Of a DNA stretch of 64,000 nt, positions 1 to 8,066 are shown in pieces. Source of the stretch: Jatrophihabitans sp035642535. GTDB lineage: Bacteria > Actinomycetota > Actinomycetes > Mycobacteriales > Jatrophihabitantaceae. The translations under genes and the position numbers were made by a program. The first letter of the stretch is position 1. Every line of letters begins with the position of its first letter. The stretch lies in NCBI GenBank assembly GCA_035642535.1, contig DASQSE010000117.1, forward strand, positions 23,293 through 87,292, in the 5' to 3' direction. A model generated the notes under the pieces. It was given only the letters and a program-made list of their open reading frames with translations. It had not been told where the DNA came from and made no database searches.

Positions 1-2
1 GC

Positions 3-872
3 CGCCCGGACGTGACGGGCCTGATCTCGGCGACCACCGGCAATCACGGCCAGAGCCTCGCGTTCGCCGGGCGCGCGTTCGGCATCCCCGTCCACATCGT
101 CGTGCCGTTCGGCAACAACCCGGAGAAGAACGCCGCGATGCGCTCGCTCGGCGCCGAGGTGATCGAGCACGGCCACGACTACCAGGCCGCGCGCGAACAC
201 GTTTCGGCACTAGCCGCCGCGCGGCCGGGCCTCGATGTCGTGCCGCCGTTCCATCCGGATCTCGTGCTCGGCGTGGCGACGTACGCGCTCGAGCTGTTCG
301 AGGCGGTGGCCGACCTCGACACCGTGTACGTGCCGGTCGGCATGGGCTCCGGCGCCTGCGGCCTGATCGGCGTACGCGACCTGCTCGGCCTGCGCACCAA
401 GATCGTGGGCGTCGTCTCCGCGCGCGCCGACGCCGCCGCGCAGTCGTTCGCCACCGGACAGGTGGTCACGACCGCTTCCGCGGATACCTTCGTCGACGGC
501 GTCGCCACTCGCGCACCCGACCTCAACGCTGTCCGCCTGCTCATCGCCGGCGCCGCGCGCATCGTGACCATCGACGAGGATGCCGTCGCCGAGGCGATGC
601 GGCTGCACCTGCAGGCGACGCACAACGTGCCCGAACCCGCCGGCGCACTCGCGCTCGCCGCGCTGCTGGCCGAGGGCGATCAGGTCCGCGGCAAGCGCGT
701 CGCGATCATCCAGACCGGCGGGAACGTCGATGCCGCAACGCTGAACACCATCCTCGAGGGACGGACCCCGGTGCCGCCGAGCCAGCGCGCCGCCGCGTCA
801 GCGGCCCAGCACGACACCGCCGTTGGGCGAGAGGACCTGGCCCGTCACCCAGCTGCCGTCCGGGCCGAGTAG
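3..872 (+). CDS. Threonine/serine dehydratase-like PLP enzyme, 5' end missing
   Basis: The gene is cut by the window start: codons are open from base 3, so the PLP lysine region that normally precedes the visible part lies upstream. The first visible stretch carries TGNHGQ, the phosphate/substrate loop of fold-type II enzymes, and GMGSGACG further on matches the glycine-rich PLP-phosphate loop (usual form GGGG/GSGA). The C-terminal half contains VPEPAGALA and a closing IQTGGN, both typical of threonine ammonia-lyases. The expected reaction is deamination of threonine or serine to a 2-oxoacid in the cytoplasm. No C-terminal ACT domain is visible, so this resembles the catabolic, non-allosteric type. 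The last 75 bases overlap the 3' end of the convergent SDR gene, and the final 25 or so residues look non-conserved. Substrate cannot be fixed from sequence. Confidence 0.8.
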   Translation, partial: RPDVTGLISATTGNHGQSLAFAGRAFGIPVHIVVPFGNNPEKNAAMRSLGAEVIEHGHDYQAAREHVSALAAARPGLDVVPPFHPDLVLGVATYALELFEAVADLDTVYVPVGMGSGACGLIGVRDLLGLRTKIVGVVSARADAAAQSFATGQVVTTASADTFVDGVATRAPDLNAVRLLIAGAARIVTIDEDAVAEAMRLHLQATHNVPEPAGALALAALLAEGDQVRGKRVAIIQTGGNVDAATLNTILEGRTPVPPSQRAAASAAQHDTAVGREDLARHPAAVRAE

Positions 873-1520
873 CCAGGCGATCAGCGAGGCCACCTCGGCC
901 GGCGATCCCGGCCGGCCGACGAGTGTCTGCGCGGCGCGCTGCTCGATGAGCTCCGGCGTGCGCCGCCCCTCCCAGAACCCGGTTTCGGGGACGAAGCCCG
1001 GGGCAACGACGTTCGCGGTGCCGCCGTGCTTGCCGAGCTCGCGCGCCAGATCGAACGCATAGGCGTGCAGCGCGGCCTTCATCGCGCCGTACGGACCGCC
1101 GCCGCTGCCGCGCAGCGCGGCGATGGACGAGATCAGCACGACCCGCCCGCTTGCCACCTCGAGCTGCTTGCGCAGCGCCTCGACAAGCAGCGCCGCCGTC
1201 AGGACGTTCGACGCGAACGAGTCCTGCCACTCCGCGCGCACACCGTCGAGGCTGTCGTCACCCTGCGCGCCGATGCCGCCGGCCGCGGCCACCACTCCTG
1301 CGCACTCGTCGACCGCCTCGGCGACGCGTGCGGCGCCGTCGGTCGTCGACACATCGGCGCTGATCGGGGAGACCGCGGCACCGAGTTCGGCGCGCAACGC
1401 GTCGAGCGGCTCGCTGCGCCGCCCGACAGCGGTGACGTGTGCGCCATCCGCCACCAGGCGACGCGCCACTGCCGCGCCGATCCCCGAGCCGGCACCGGAA
1501 ACTACGAATGTTCGGCTCAT
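798..1520 (-). CDS. SDR family oxidoreductase
   Basis: A classical short-chain dehydrogenase/reductase of 240 residues. It has the dinucleotide loop GAGSGIG at residues 9-15, an AAAGG-type motif near 78-82, Asn105, catalytic Ser131/132 and the YxxxK pair Tyr144/Lys148. The C-terminal NGG motif is also present. The R34-R35 pair after beta strand 2 suggests NADP(H) preference, which is inference. The ATG at 1520 is chosen because the conserved fold begins immediately after it; the open frame continues 26 codons upstream only through an intergenic palindromic repeat. It is convergent with, and overlaps by 75 bases, the preceding dehydratase. The substrate is unknown. Confidence 0.85.
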   Translation of the reverse strand: MSRTFVVSGAGSGIGAAVARRLVADGAHVTAVGRRSEPLDALRAELGAAVSPISADVSTTDGAARVAEAVDECAGVVAAAGGIGAQGDDSLDGVRAEWQDSFASNVLTAALLVEALRKQLEVASGRVVLISSIAALRGSGGGPYGAMKAALHAYAFDLARELGKHGGTANVVAPGFVPETGFWEGRRTPELIEQRAAQTLVGRPGSPAEVASLIAWLLGPDGSWVTGQVLSPNGGVVLGR

Positions 1521-1545
1521 TGATTCGACGCTACCGCCCCCTTCG

Positions 1546-1598
1546 TTGATCAACAGGTCCGAACCGTCGCCGCGTGACGGTTCGACGCTGTTGATCAA
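1546..1598. repeat. Palindromic repeat, family B copy 1
   Basis: A 53-base imperfect palindrome between the SDR and metallo-hydrolase genes. The outer arms TTGATCAACAG (1546-1556) and CTGTTGATCAA (1588-1598) are perfectly complementary, and the inner arms CGAACCGTC (1560-1568) and GACGGTTCG (1576-1584) are too. A related element lies at 29900-29955 and shares the sequence GATCAACAGG followed by CGAAC. It is not at a clear terminator position with a U tract. Confidence 0.7.
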
Positions 1599-1634
1599 GG
1601 CACCGAAGGGAGTGGCGAGGACGGGCCGACGGGG

Positions 1635-2276
1635 TCAGATCGCTACTGACTGCTTGGGTTCGAGGTGTGTGAACTCGACGCCGAACGGGCCGGTGATGCG
1701 CTGCAAATGCCCCTCGACGAGACTCGCGAACATGGGCGTGGCGATCGCGTCGTGGATCTGGAACGCACGCGGGGCGCGCACCGAGATGGCGAAGTCGATC
1801 ATCTCCGACGCCTTCGACCACGGCGCGATGGTGGGGACCAGCAGTGTCTGCACTTGCGCATTCGGCACGACGAACGAATCGCCGGGGTGGTAGACGGCGC
1901 CGTCGACGAGGTACCCGACGTTCGCGACCACCGGGACGAGCGGGTGGATGAGCGCGTGCTGGCCGCCGAAGGTGCGCACCGCAAACCCGCCCGCCTCGAA
2001 CGACTCGCCCGGCCCGACCGCGACGACTTGCTCGCCGAGATCGTCCAACGCGTGCGCGACCGAGGCCGGCGCCCAGATCCGCAGCGCAGTGTCCCGCTGT
2101 GCCGCGCCGCGCAGCTTGTCCACGTCGATGTGATCGGGGTGCTCGTGCGTGACGAGCACGGCCGAGGTGCCGTCGACAGCCTCGTCCACCTCGCTGAACG
2201 CGCCCGGGTCGATCACCAGTGAACGAACGCCGTCGGAAAGCCGCACGCATGAGTGGGAGAACTTGGTGAGTTCCAT
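1635..2276 (-). CDS. MBL-fold metal-dependent hydrolase
   Basis: A 213-residue metallo-beta-lactamase-fold protein. The metal-binding HxHxDH motif is THEHPDHID (His44, His46, Asp48, His49). A further His follows in the GGQHALIHP region, and an Asp in HPGDSF, which supplies the bridging ligand in this fold. It resembles the UlaG-like/YtnP-like small hydrolases, which cleave phosphodiester, lactone or amide bonds; the substrate is not predictable. The start codon overlaps the stop of the upstream regulator as TGATG at 2276, so the two are translationally coupled and probably act in one pathway. Confidence 0.8.
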   Translation of the reverse strand: MELTKFSHSCVRLSDGVRSLVIDPGAFSEVDEAVDGTSAVLVTHEHPDHIDVDKLRGAAQRDTALRIWAPASVAHALDDLGEQVVAVGPGESFEAGGFAVRTFGGQHALIHPLVPVVANVGYLVDGAVYHPGDSFVVPNAQVQTLLVPTIAPWSKASEMIDFAISVRAPRAFQIHDAIATPMFASLVEGHLQRITGPFGVEFTHLEPKQSVAI

Positions 2277-3133
2277 CAGTTGAGTTCTACCAGCCGATCC
2301 GCGCGCCGCGCGGTTTCGGCGTCGGACGGCGTGTAGACGAGCATCCGCCGCCCCGAACTCGGCGCCAGCCACGTGTTGGTGACGTCGAACTTCAGCAGCC
2401 CTACGACGGGATGCCGGAACCGCTTCGTCTTGTTCTCGATGCCGCGCACTTCGTGCCGCGCCCACATGTCCGCGAACTCCGGCGAGGCGGCGCGCAACCG
2501 CGCGATGAACGACTTCCAGGTCGAGTCGCCGACGTGATCGGCCATGAGCACGCGCAGATTCGCGACCATCCGCGCCGCCATGTCCTCCCAGTCGACGACG
2601 ACCTTCTTCCACAGCGGATCGGTGAACGAAAGCCACATGCAGTTGCGGTCGTCGATCGGCAGCTCGTCGAAGTTGGTGAGCAGGTTGTTGTACCCGCGGT
2701 TGTATGCGAGCACGTCGTACTTGCCGCTGATCACACAGGCAGGGAACGGATCGAGCTTGGCCAGCAGCGTGTGCAACTGCGGCGAGACGGCGGCACACTC
2801 CTTGGCCACGCTCTGGTCGGTGGCGCCGGCGAGCGTGAACAGGTGCGCGCGCTCGTCGCGGTCGAGCATCAGGGTGCGCGCGATCGCGGTCAGCACCTGC
2901 TCGGAGACATGGATGTCGCGGCCCTGCTCGAGCCACGTGTACCAAGTGACGCCCACCGCCGACAGCTGCGCCACCTCTTCGCGGCGCAGCCCGGGCGTGC
3001 GGCGCCGGCCGTTGTACGTGACCCCGACCTGTTCGGGCGCGATGCGCTCGCGGCGGCTGCGCAGAAACTCGCCGAGTTCCTGCCGGCGCAGGGTTTCCGA
3101 GCTGTGCTCCACCGGTGCCGTCGTCGTCGTCAT
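2276..3133 (-). CDS. XRE-type HTH regulator with MmyB-like ligand-binding domain
   Basis: A 285-residue DNA-binding regulator. The N-terminal 90 residues form an XRE helix-turn-helix with the diagnostic GRRRTPGLRREEVAQLSAVG segment and the YTWLEQGRD turn. The rest matches the MmyB-type PAS-like domain (FPACVISGKYDVLAYN and the WARHEVRG motif). Members usually sit beside a transporter or short-chain dehydrogenase that they control, and bind a small hydrophobic ligand. Here the gene is divergent from an MFS exporter with a perfect 14-base palindrome between them, and is coupled to a metallo-hydrolase downstream. AGGATGG lies just upstream of the ATG. Confidence 0.85.
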   Translation of the reverse strand: MTTTTAPVEHSSETLRRQELGEFLRSRRERIAPEQVGVTYNGRRRTPGLRREEVAQLSAVGVTWYTWLEQGRDIHVSEQVLTAIARTLMLDRDERAHLFTLAGATDQSVAKECAAVSPQLHTLLAKLDPFPACVISGKYDVLAYNRGYNNLLTNFDELPIDDRNCMWLSFTDPLWKKVVVDWEDMAARMVANLRVLMADHVGDSTWKSFIARLRAASPEFADMWARHEVRGIENKTKRFRHPVVGLLKFDVTNTWLAPSSGRRMLVYTPSDAETARRADRLVELN

Positions 3134-3196
3134 GCGTCCATCCTGCCTGCGGTCATTCCCGCGTTCCAGGTGCCATTGATACCAGGATAAACACGC

Positions 3197-3210
3197 AACT
3201 GGTACCAGTT
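3197..3210. promoter_or_regulatory. Candidate operator palindrome between regulator and MFS exporter
   Basis: AACTGGTACCAGTT is a perfect 14-base palindrome in the 102-base divergent intergenic region. A related half-site, GATACCAGG, lies at 3179-3187. The position suits control of both genes by the MmyB-type regulator; binding is inferred. Confidence 0.55.
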
Positions 3211-3235
3211 TAGGACGCGCTCAACCATAGTGAGC

Positions 3236-4708
3236 ATGACAGCTCTGCTCAGTCGTACTAAGCACACGCCGACGCGTACGAGGATCGCCGCGGGCCGGAC
3301 CGAACCCGCGCAGCTCGGCGCCCCCGGCATCGCCGTGCTGCTGCTCGGGGCGTTCCTCCCGATCGTCGACTTCTTCATCGTCAACGTGGCGCTGCCGACC
3401 ATCAACTCGACGTTGCATGCGTCGGCACCCTCTCTCGAACTCGTCGTCGCGGGCTACGGCACGACCTATGCCGCGCTGCTGGTCGTGGGCGGCCGGCTCG
3501 GCGATGCCCTCGGCCGGCGGCGCATGTTCGCCACCGGGCTCATCGGGTTCACGTTGACGTCGCTGCTGTGCGGATTGGCCCCCTCGATCGGGGCGCTCAT
3601 CGGGTTCCGCATCGCGCAGGCCGCCACTGCCGCGCTGATCGTTCCGCAGGTGCTGGCCACCTTCCACGCCGCGCTCGACGGCCCGCGCCGGGCGCGCGCG
3701 CTCGGGCTGTACGGCGCGATGGCGGGTATCGCGGCTGTCGTCGGGCAGGTCGCCGGCGGCCTCTTGGTCACCGCCGACATCGCCGACACCGAGTGGCGCC
3801 CGATCTTCCTCGTCAACGTGCCGATCGGGTTGGTCGCGCTCGCCGTGGTGTTCCGCCACGTGCCCGCGACCCGCTCCGACCGGCCGGCCGGCGTCGACCT
3901 GCGCGGCACCGTGCTGTTCGCCGCGACGCTGACGGCGATGCTGGTGCCGCTCGCCGAGGGCCGGACGCTGGGCTGGCCGCTGTGGACGTGGCTCGTGCTC
4001 GCACTCGTTCCGCTGCTCGGCACCGCCACCTATCTCGTCGAGCGCAACGCCGAGCGCGGTGGCGCGCTGCCGCTGCTGCCGCCGTCACTGCTGAGCGTCC
4101 GCTCGATGCGTCGCGGGCTCGCGCTCGGGCTGCCGTTCTTCCTCGGCTTCGGCGCGTTCATGTTCGTCTTCGCGCTCACCGTGCAGGGCGGCCTGCACGC
4201 GGACGCGTTGCACAGCGGCCTCGCGATCACCCCGTTGGCGATCGCGTTCCTCGTCGGCTCGCTACTGACCCCGCGCGCGATCGAGCGGATGGGCCGGGCC
4301 GTCCTTGCGTGGGGCTCGATCCTGCAGGCGATCGGGCTCGGCGTGCTGGCCTGGACCGTCGACGTGAACTGGCCGCACGTCGCGCTGATCGACATGGCGC
4401 CCGGCCTGGTGATCGCGGGCTTCGGGCAGGCGTTCGTCTTCGGGTCGCTGTTCCGACTGATCCTCGCCGACGTCCCGCCGCACCTGGCCGGCATCGGCGG
4501 CGGCGTGCTGGTCACGCTGCAGCAGAGCGGTCTCGCACTCGGTGTCGCCACGCTCGGCACGCTGTACCTGGGGCTGGACGGCGGCGGCTCCGGCTTCGCG
4601 ACGATCCTCGCCATCCAGGCCGCGTTGGCGCTGGTGACGTCGGTCGGCAGCCGCGCGATGCCGAGCCTGGCGAATCCACCTCTCGCAGTGGTCGGCGAGG
4701 CGGCGTAG
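3236..4708 (+). CDS. MFS transporter, DHA2/EmrB-like drug exporter family
   Basis: An integral membrane exporter of about 490 residues with roughly 14 hydrophobic segments, the size and pattern of the DHA2 (14-TM) multidrug group. The first helix region contains the DxxIVNVALP motif (here DFFIVNVALPTI). Motif A appears as GGRLGDALGRRRMF between TM2 and TM3, and the motif C-like stretch GIAAVVGQVAGGLL lies in TM5. It would export small hydrophobic compounds using the proton gradient. It is transcribed divergently from the MmyB-type regulator. The ATG at 3236 is preferred to a GTG two codons earlier; no convincing ribosome site is seen for either. Confidence 0.85.
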   Translation: MTALLSRTKHTPTRTRIAAGRTEPAQLGAPGIAVLLLGAFLPIVDFFIVNVALPTINSTLHASAPSLELVVAGYGTTYAALLVVGGRLGDALGRRRMFATGLIGFTLTSLLCGLAPSIGALIGFRIAQAATAALIVPQVLATFHAALDGPRRARALGLYGAMAGIAAVVGQVAGGLLVTADIADTEWRPIFLVNVPIGLVALAVVFRHVPATRSDRPAGVDLRGTVLFAATLTAMLVPLAEGRTLGWPLWTWLVLALVPLLGTATYLVERNAERGGALPLLPPSLLSVRSMRRGLALGLPFFLGFGAFMFVFALTVQGGLHADALHSGLAITPLAIAFLVGSLLTPRAIERMGRAVLAWGSILQAIGLGVLAWTVDVNWPHVALIDMAPGLVIAGFGQAFVFGSLFRLILADVPPHLAGIGGGVLVTLQQSGLALGVATLGTLYLGLDGGGSGFATILAIQAALALVTSVGSRAMPSLANPPLAVVGEAA

Positions 4709-4712
4709 GAGG

Positions 4713-6143
4713 TCAAGAACCGGCCGGGGCCTTGGCGGCCTCGGCCGGTTCCCGGTCCTGCGCGTCATAGCGCCAGAAGGGGCGGACGAGCACTCCGGCG
4801 ACGGCGACCACTGCCATGCAGAGCAGTCCGCCGCCGACCCACGAGAACGTGGTCGACGTCGCCGCCGCTGTGGCACCGGCGCGCAGGTCGCCCAACCGCG
4901 GACCCCCGGTGACGACGGCGATGAACACGCCCTGCATGCGGCCGCGCATCTCGTCCGGGGCGTAGGTCTGCAGGATCGTCTGCCGGTAGACCGCACTGAC
5001 GAGATCCGCCGCGCCGGCCAGCGCGAGCAGCGTCACCGCGAGCCAGAGCTGCCGCGCCAATCCGGAGATCGCGACCGCGGCGCCCCAGCACATGATCGCG
5101 ACGACCAGCGCGACGCCCTGCCGCCGGACCCGGCCGATCCAGCCGCTGGACACGCCGGCCAGCACCGAACCGATCGCCAGCGCCGCGTACAGCGGTCCTA
5201 CGCCGCCGTGGAAGCGCGTCGCGGCGACGGCCGGGAACAGCGCTCGGGGCATCGCGAGCACCATCGCCGCGATGTCGACGGCGAACGACATGACCAGGAC
5301 GGGACGGCGCGCGATGAATGCCAGCCCCTCGGCCACCGAGCGCAGCCCGAGACGCGGGCTCGAGTGGTCCGGTGCGATCGGCGGCAGCCGCAGCGCGGAA
5401 TACAGCGCCGCGGTGAACAGCAGCCCGTCCAGCGCATACGCATAGGCGAAACCGTGCGCGCGGGTGATGAGGAAGCCGGCGAACAGCGGGCCGACCACCT
5501 GGCTCGCGGTGCCGACCGTGAAGTTCAAGGTGTTCGCGGCCGGCACGAGTTCGGCGTCGACGAGCCGCGGGATGATCGCCCCGCGCGCCGACGACGCGAT
5601 GGCGAAGAACGCAGCTTGCACCGCGACCAGCCCGAGGATGAGCCCGACACTGTGCATGCCGAGCAGCGTCTGCGCGAGCAGCGCCAGCGTCACCGCCCAC
5701 GACCCGATCGAGGACCAGAAGTACAGGACGCGCCGGTCCATCGCGTCGGCGATCGCGCCGCCGTAGAGGCCGAAGGCCACGATCGGCACGAGCCCGGCCA
5801 GGCCGACCAGGCCGACGTAGAGCGACGAGTGCGAAAGCGCGTACACCTGCACGGGCACTGCGACCTGGGTCAGCATCGCCCCGATGAACGACGTGCCCTG
5901 CCCGACCACCAGCCTGCGGAACGGACGCACCGCCAGCGGCCGGGTGTCCAGCGCGTGCCGCCGGACGAGCGACCGAAGCGAGCGTTCCTCCTCCCCCGCG
6001 AGTTGTCCGCCCTTCGGTGCGTCAGCACGTTCCGAAGGGCGGACGACTTCGTCAGCTTCCCGGAGTTGTCCGCCCTTGGGCGCGCCGGGACGGGCGGACG
6101 GGCGGACAACTTCGGGGGGATCCGGGGGTGGCGGCGCGGTCAC
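4713..6143 (-). CDS. MFS transporter with repeat-derived N-terminus
   Basis: A 12-TM major facilitator of about 476 residues, close to the EntS/MFS_3 group (FRRLVVGQGTSFIGAMLTQVAVP, then GGAIADAMDRRVL as motif A). The GTG at 6143 overlaps the stop of pdxH by four bases (GTGA), so it is probably translated by coupling. With that start, residues 1 to about 60 are a hydrophilic, repetitive stretch containing PKGGQL twice and VVRPS twice. This stretch is encoded by two copies of intergenic palindrome family A. Transporter homology starts only around residue 75, so a start further downstream is possible. Substrate unknown. It ends five bases from the convergent MFS gene. Confidence 0.75.
   Translation of the reverse strand: MTAPPPPDPPEVVRPSARPGAPKGGQLREADEVVRPSERADAPKGGQLAGEEERSLRSLVRRHALDTRPLAVRPFRRLVVGQGTSFIGAMLTQVAVPVQVYALSHSSLYVGLVGLAGLVPIVAFGLYGGAIADAMDRRVLYFWSSIGSWAVTLALLAQTLLGMHSVGLILGLVAVQAAFFAIASSARGAIIPRLVDAELVPAANTLNFTVGTASQVVGPLFAGFLITRAHGFAYAYALDGLLFTAALYSALRLPPIAPDHSSPRLGLRSVAEGLAFIARRPVLVMSFAVDIAAMVLAMPRALFPAVAATRFHGGVGPLYAALAIGSVLAGVSSGWIGRVRRQGVALVVAIMCWGAAVAISGLARQLWLAVTLLALAGAADLVSAVYRQTILQTYAPDEMRGRMQGVFIAVVTGGPRLGDLRAGATAAATSTTFSWVGGGLLCMAVVAVAGVLVRPFWRYDAQDREPAEAAKAPAGS
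5999..6051. repeat. Palindromic repeat, family A copy 1
   Basis: The inverted repeat has arms AGTTGTCCGCCCTTCGG (6001-6017) and CCGAAGGGCGGACGACT (6032-6048), with one mismatch and a 14-base loop. It lies in the 5' coding part of the MFS gene and is a tandem neighbour of copy 2. Confidence 0.75.
6060..6112. repeat. Palindromic repeat, family A copy 2
   Basis: Perfect 12-base arms AGTTGTCCGCCC (6064-6075) and GGGCGGACAACT (6100-6111). It shares arm sequence with copy 1 and with the copy at 42367-42418, while the loops differ, as expected of a mobile or selected hairpin family. Confidence 0.75.
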
Positions 6144-6784
6144 GGTGCAAGCCGCTCCACAACCCACTCCTCGCCGGCCCGGCGGTACCGGATGCGATCG
6201 TGCAACCGCCCGGCCCGTCCCTGCCAGAACTCCACCTCGTCAGGCACCAGGCGATACCCGCCCCAATGCGGCGGCGCCGGGATCTCGGAATCCGCGAACC
6301 GCGCCTCGACCTCCGCGACAAGCCGATCGAGCGCGGCGCGGGACTCGACGACCTCCGACTGCGGCGATGCCCACGCCCCGATCTGCGACTCGCGCGGGCG
6401 GCTGGCGAAGTAGGCCTCCGTCTCGGCCCGGTCGACCTTGCTGATCACCCCGGACAGTCGCACTTGGCGCTGATGCGCCGCCCAGACGAAGACGAGCGCC
6501 GCACGCGGGTTCGCCGCGAGGTCGTGCGCCTTGCCGGATTCGTAGTTCGAATAGAAGACGATGCCGCGCTCGTCGATGCCCTTGGCGAGCACGGTCCGGA
6601 CGGACGGACGGCCCGCAGCGTCGGCCGTCGCGAGCTGCATCGCATTCGCTTCGGTGATCGCCGGATCGGCCGCCGCGGCGTCGAACCAGGCGCTCAGCTG
6701 GGCCAGCCAGCTGCCGGCGATCTCGGCTTCGTCGAGGTGCCCACGCGTGTAGCTACTCGCGCGCAGCCGGGCCGAATCTGTCAT
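6140..6784 (-). CDS. pdxH: Pyridoxamine 5'-phosphate oxidase
   Basis: The 214-residue protein matches the usual length of FMN-dependent PdxH, which oxidises pyridoxamine/pyridoxine 5'-phosphate to PLP. Family signatures in order are PSVRTVLAKGID (FMN binding), YSNYESGKAHDL, RQVRLSGVISKV, SRPRESQIGAWAS and the C-terminal RLHDRIRYRR and RLAP. GGGAGG lies about ten bases before the ATG. It is the first gene of a two-gene unit with the MFS gene and is divergent from the citrate synthase gene. PLP made here serves the several PLP enzymes in the window. Confidence 0.95.
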   Translation of the reverse strand: MTDSARLRASSYTRGHLDEAEIAGSWLAQLSAWFDAAAADPAITEANAMQLATADAAGRPSVRTVLAKGIDERGIVFYSNYESGKAHDLAANPRAALVFVWAAHQRQVRLSGVISKVDRAETEAYFASRPRESQIGAWASPQSEVVESRAALDRLVAEVEARFADSEIPAPPHWGGYRLVPDEVEFWQGRAGRLHDRIRYRRAGEEWVVERLAP

Positions 6785-6914
6785 TGCGGCAATCCTCCCA
6801 CCTCGGTATCAGCGAACCGCGCGAATGTGAGCAGAATGGTCATTGAGAGCGTGATCCGCTCACCGCCCGAGAACAGCCTCCGCGCAGCCGAACCACCAGA
6901 TCGGAGCAAGTCCC

Positions 6915-8021
6915 ATGGCAGACGACTACAGCCCCGGCCTCGAGGGCGTGATCGCTTTCGAGACCGAGATCGCGGAGCCGGACAAGGACGGAGGCGCGCT
7001 GCGCTACCGCGGCGTGGACATCGAGGATCTCGCCGGGCACGTCACGTTCGGCAACGTGTGGGCGCTGCTCGTGGATGGCAAGTTCGGCCCGGGGCTGCCG
7101 CCCGCCGAGCCGTTCCCGATCCCGGTGCACACCGGCGACGTGCGGGTGGACGTGCAGGCGGCGCTGGCGATGCTCAAGCCGATCTGGGGGTACCGTCCGC
7201 TGCTCGACGTCAGCGACGAGGAGGCCCGCGAGCAGCTGGCCCGAGCTGCGGTGATGGCGCTGTCCTACGTGGCGCAGTCCGCCCGCGGGCTGTCCAACCC
7301 GGCCATCCCGCAGTCGCGCATCGACCAGTGCTCGACGATCGTCGAGCGGTTCATGACGCGCTGGCGCGGTGAGCCCGACCCGGCACACATCAGAGCCGTC
7401 GACGCGTACTTCGTCTCGGCCGCGGAGCACGGCATGAACGCGTCGACGTTCACCGCGCGCGTGATCGCCTCGACGGGCGCGGACGTCGCCGCTTGCATGT
7501 CCGGGGCGATCGGCGCGATGAGCGGCCCGCTGCACGGCGGTGCCCCGGCGCGGGTGCTGCCGATGATCGAAGAGGTGGAGCGGGTCGGCGACGCCGGCAA
7601 GGTCGTGCGCAGCATCCTCGACCGGCATGAGCGGCTGATGGGCTTCGGCCATCGCGTCTACCGAGCCGAGGACCCGCGCGCTCGCGTGCTCCGGCGCACC
7701 TGCAAGGAACTCGGCTCCGTCAAGTACGAGGCCGCGTCCGCGCTCGAGCAGGCGGCGCTGGCCGAGTTGCGCGAGCGGCGCCCCGACCGCCCGATCGAGA
7801 CCAACGTCGAATTCTGGGCCGCCGTCATCCTCGATTTCGCCGACGTGCCGCCGCACATGATGCCCGCAATGTTCAGCTCGGCCCGCACCGCAGGTTGGTC
7901 GGCGCACATCATGGAGCAGAAGAAGACCGGCCGCCTCGTCCGACCCTCCGCCCGCTACATCGGCCCACTGCCGCGCCGGCCCGAGGAGGTCGCCGGCTGG
8001 GCAGACATCGCCCACGACTGA
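6915..8021 (+). CDS. citA: Citrate synthase 2 (CitA type)
   Basis: A 368-residue citrate synthase of the short actinobacterial CitA group, condensing oxaloacetate and acetyl-CoA. Catalytic histidines are visible in SAAEHGMNAS (about residue 170) and GFGHRVYR (about residue 243). The position of the usual catalytic aspartate reads NVEFW (about residue 298), that is glutamate; as I recall this substitution is shared by mycobacterial CitA, so it is probably a group feature. The C-terminus GRLVRPSARYIGP fits the substrate-arginine region. GGAGC precedes the ATG. It is divergent from pdxH and has its own promoter region. Confidence 0.92.
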   Translation: MADDYSPGLEGVIAFETEIAEPDKDGGALRYRGVDIEDLAGHVTFGNVWALLVDGKFGPGLPPAEPFPIPVHTGDVRVDVQAALAMLKPIWGYRPLLDVSDEEAREQLARAAVMALSYVAQSARGLSNPAIPQSRIDQCSTIVERFMTRWRGEPDPAHIRAVDAYFVSAAEHGMNASTFTARVIASTGADVAACMSGAIGAMSGPLHGGAPARVLPMIEEVERVGDAGKVVRSILDRHERLMGFGHRVYRAEDPRARVLRRTCKELGSVKYEAASALEQAALAELRERRPDRPIETNVEFWAAVILDFADVPPHMMPAMFSSARTAGWSAHIMEQKKTGRLVRPSARYIGPLPRRPEEVAGWADIAHD

Positions 8022-8066
8022 GCCCACTGAACGAATAACGAACCAGTCGACGGGGTTGGCCCCGAC

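Noticed and set aside
4718..4750. Hairpin AACCGGCCG / CGGCCGGTT between the convergent MFS genes
   Set aside because: It lies inside the C-terminal codons of the minus-strand MFS gene; a terminator role is possible but not separable from coding GC bias.
6915..8021. Catalytic Asp to Glu change in citrate synthase as an inactivating lesion
   Set aside because: The NVEFW form is, as I recall, shared by actinobacterial CitA proteins, so it is probably a group feature.
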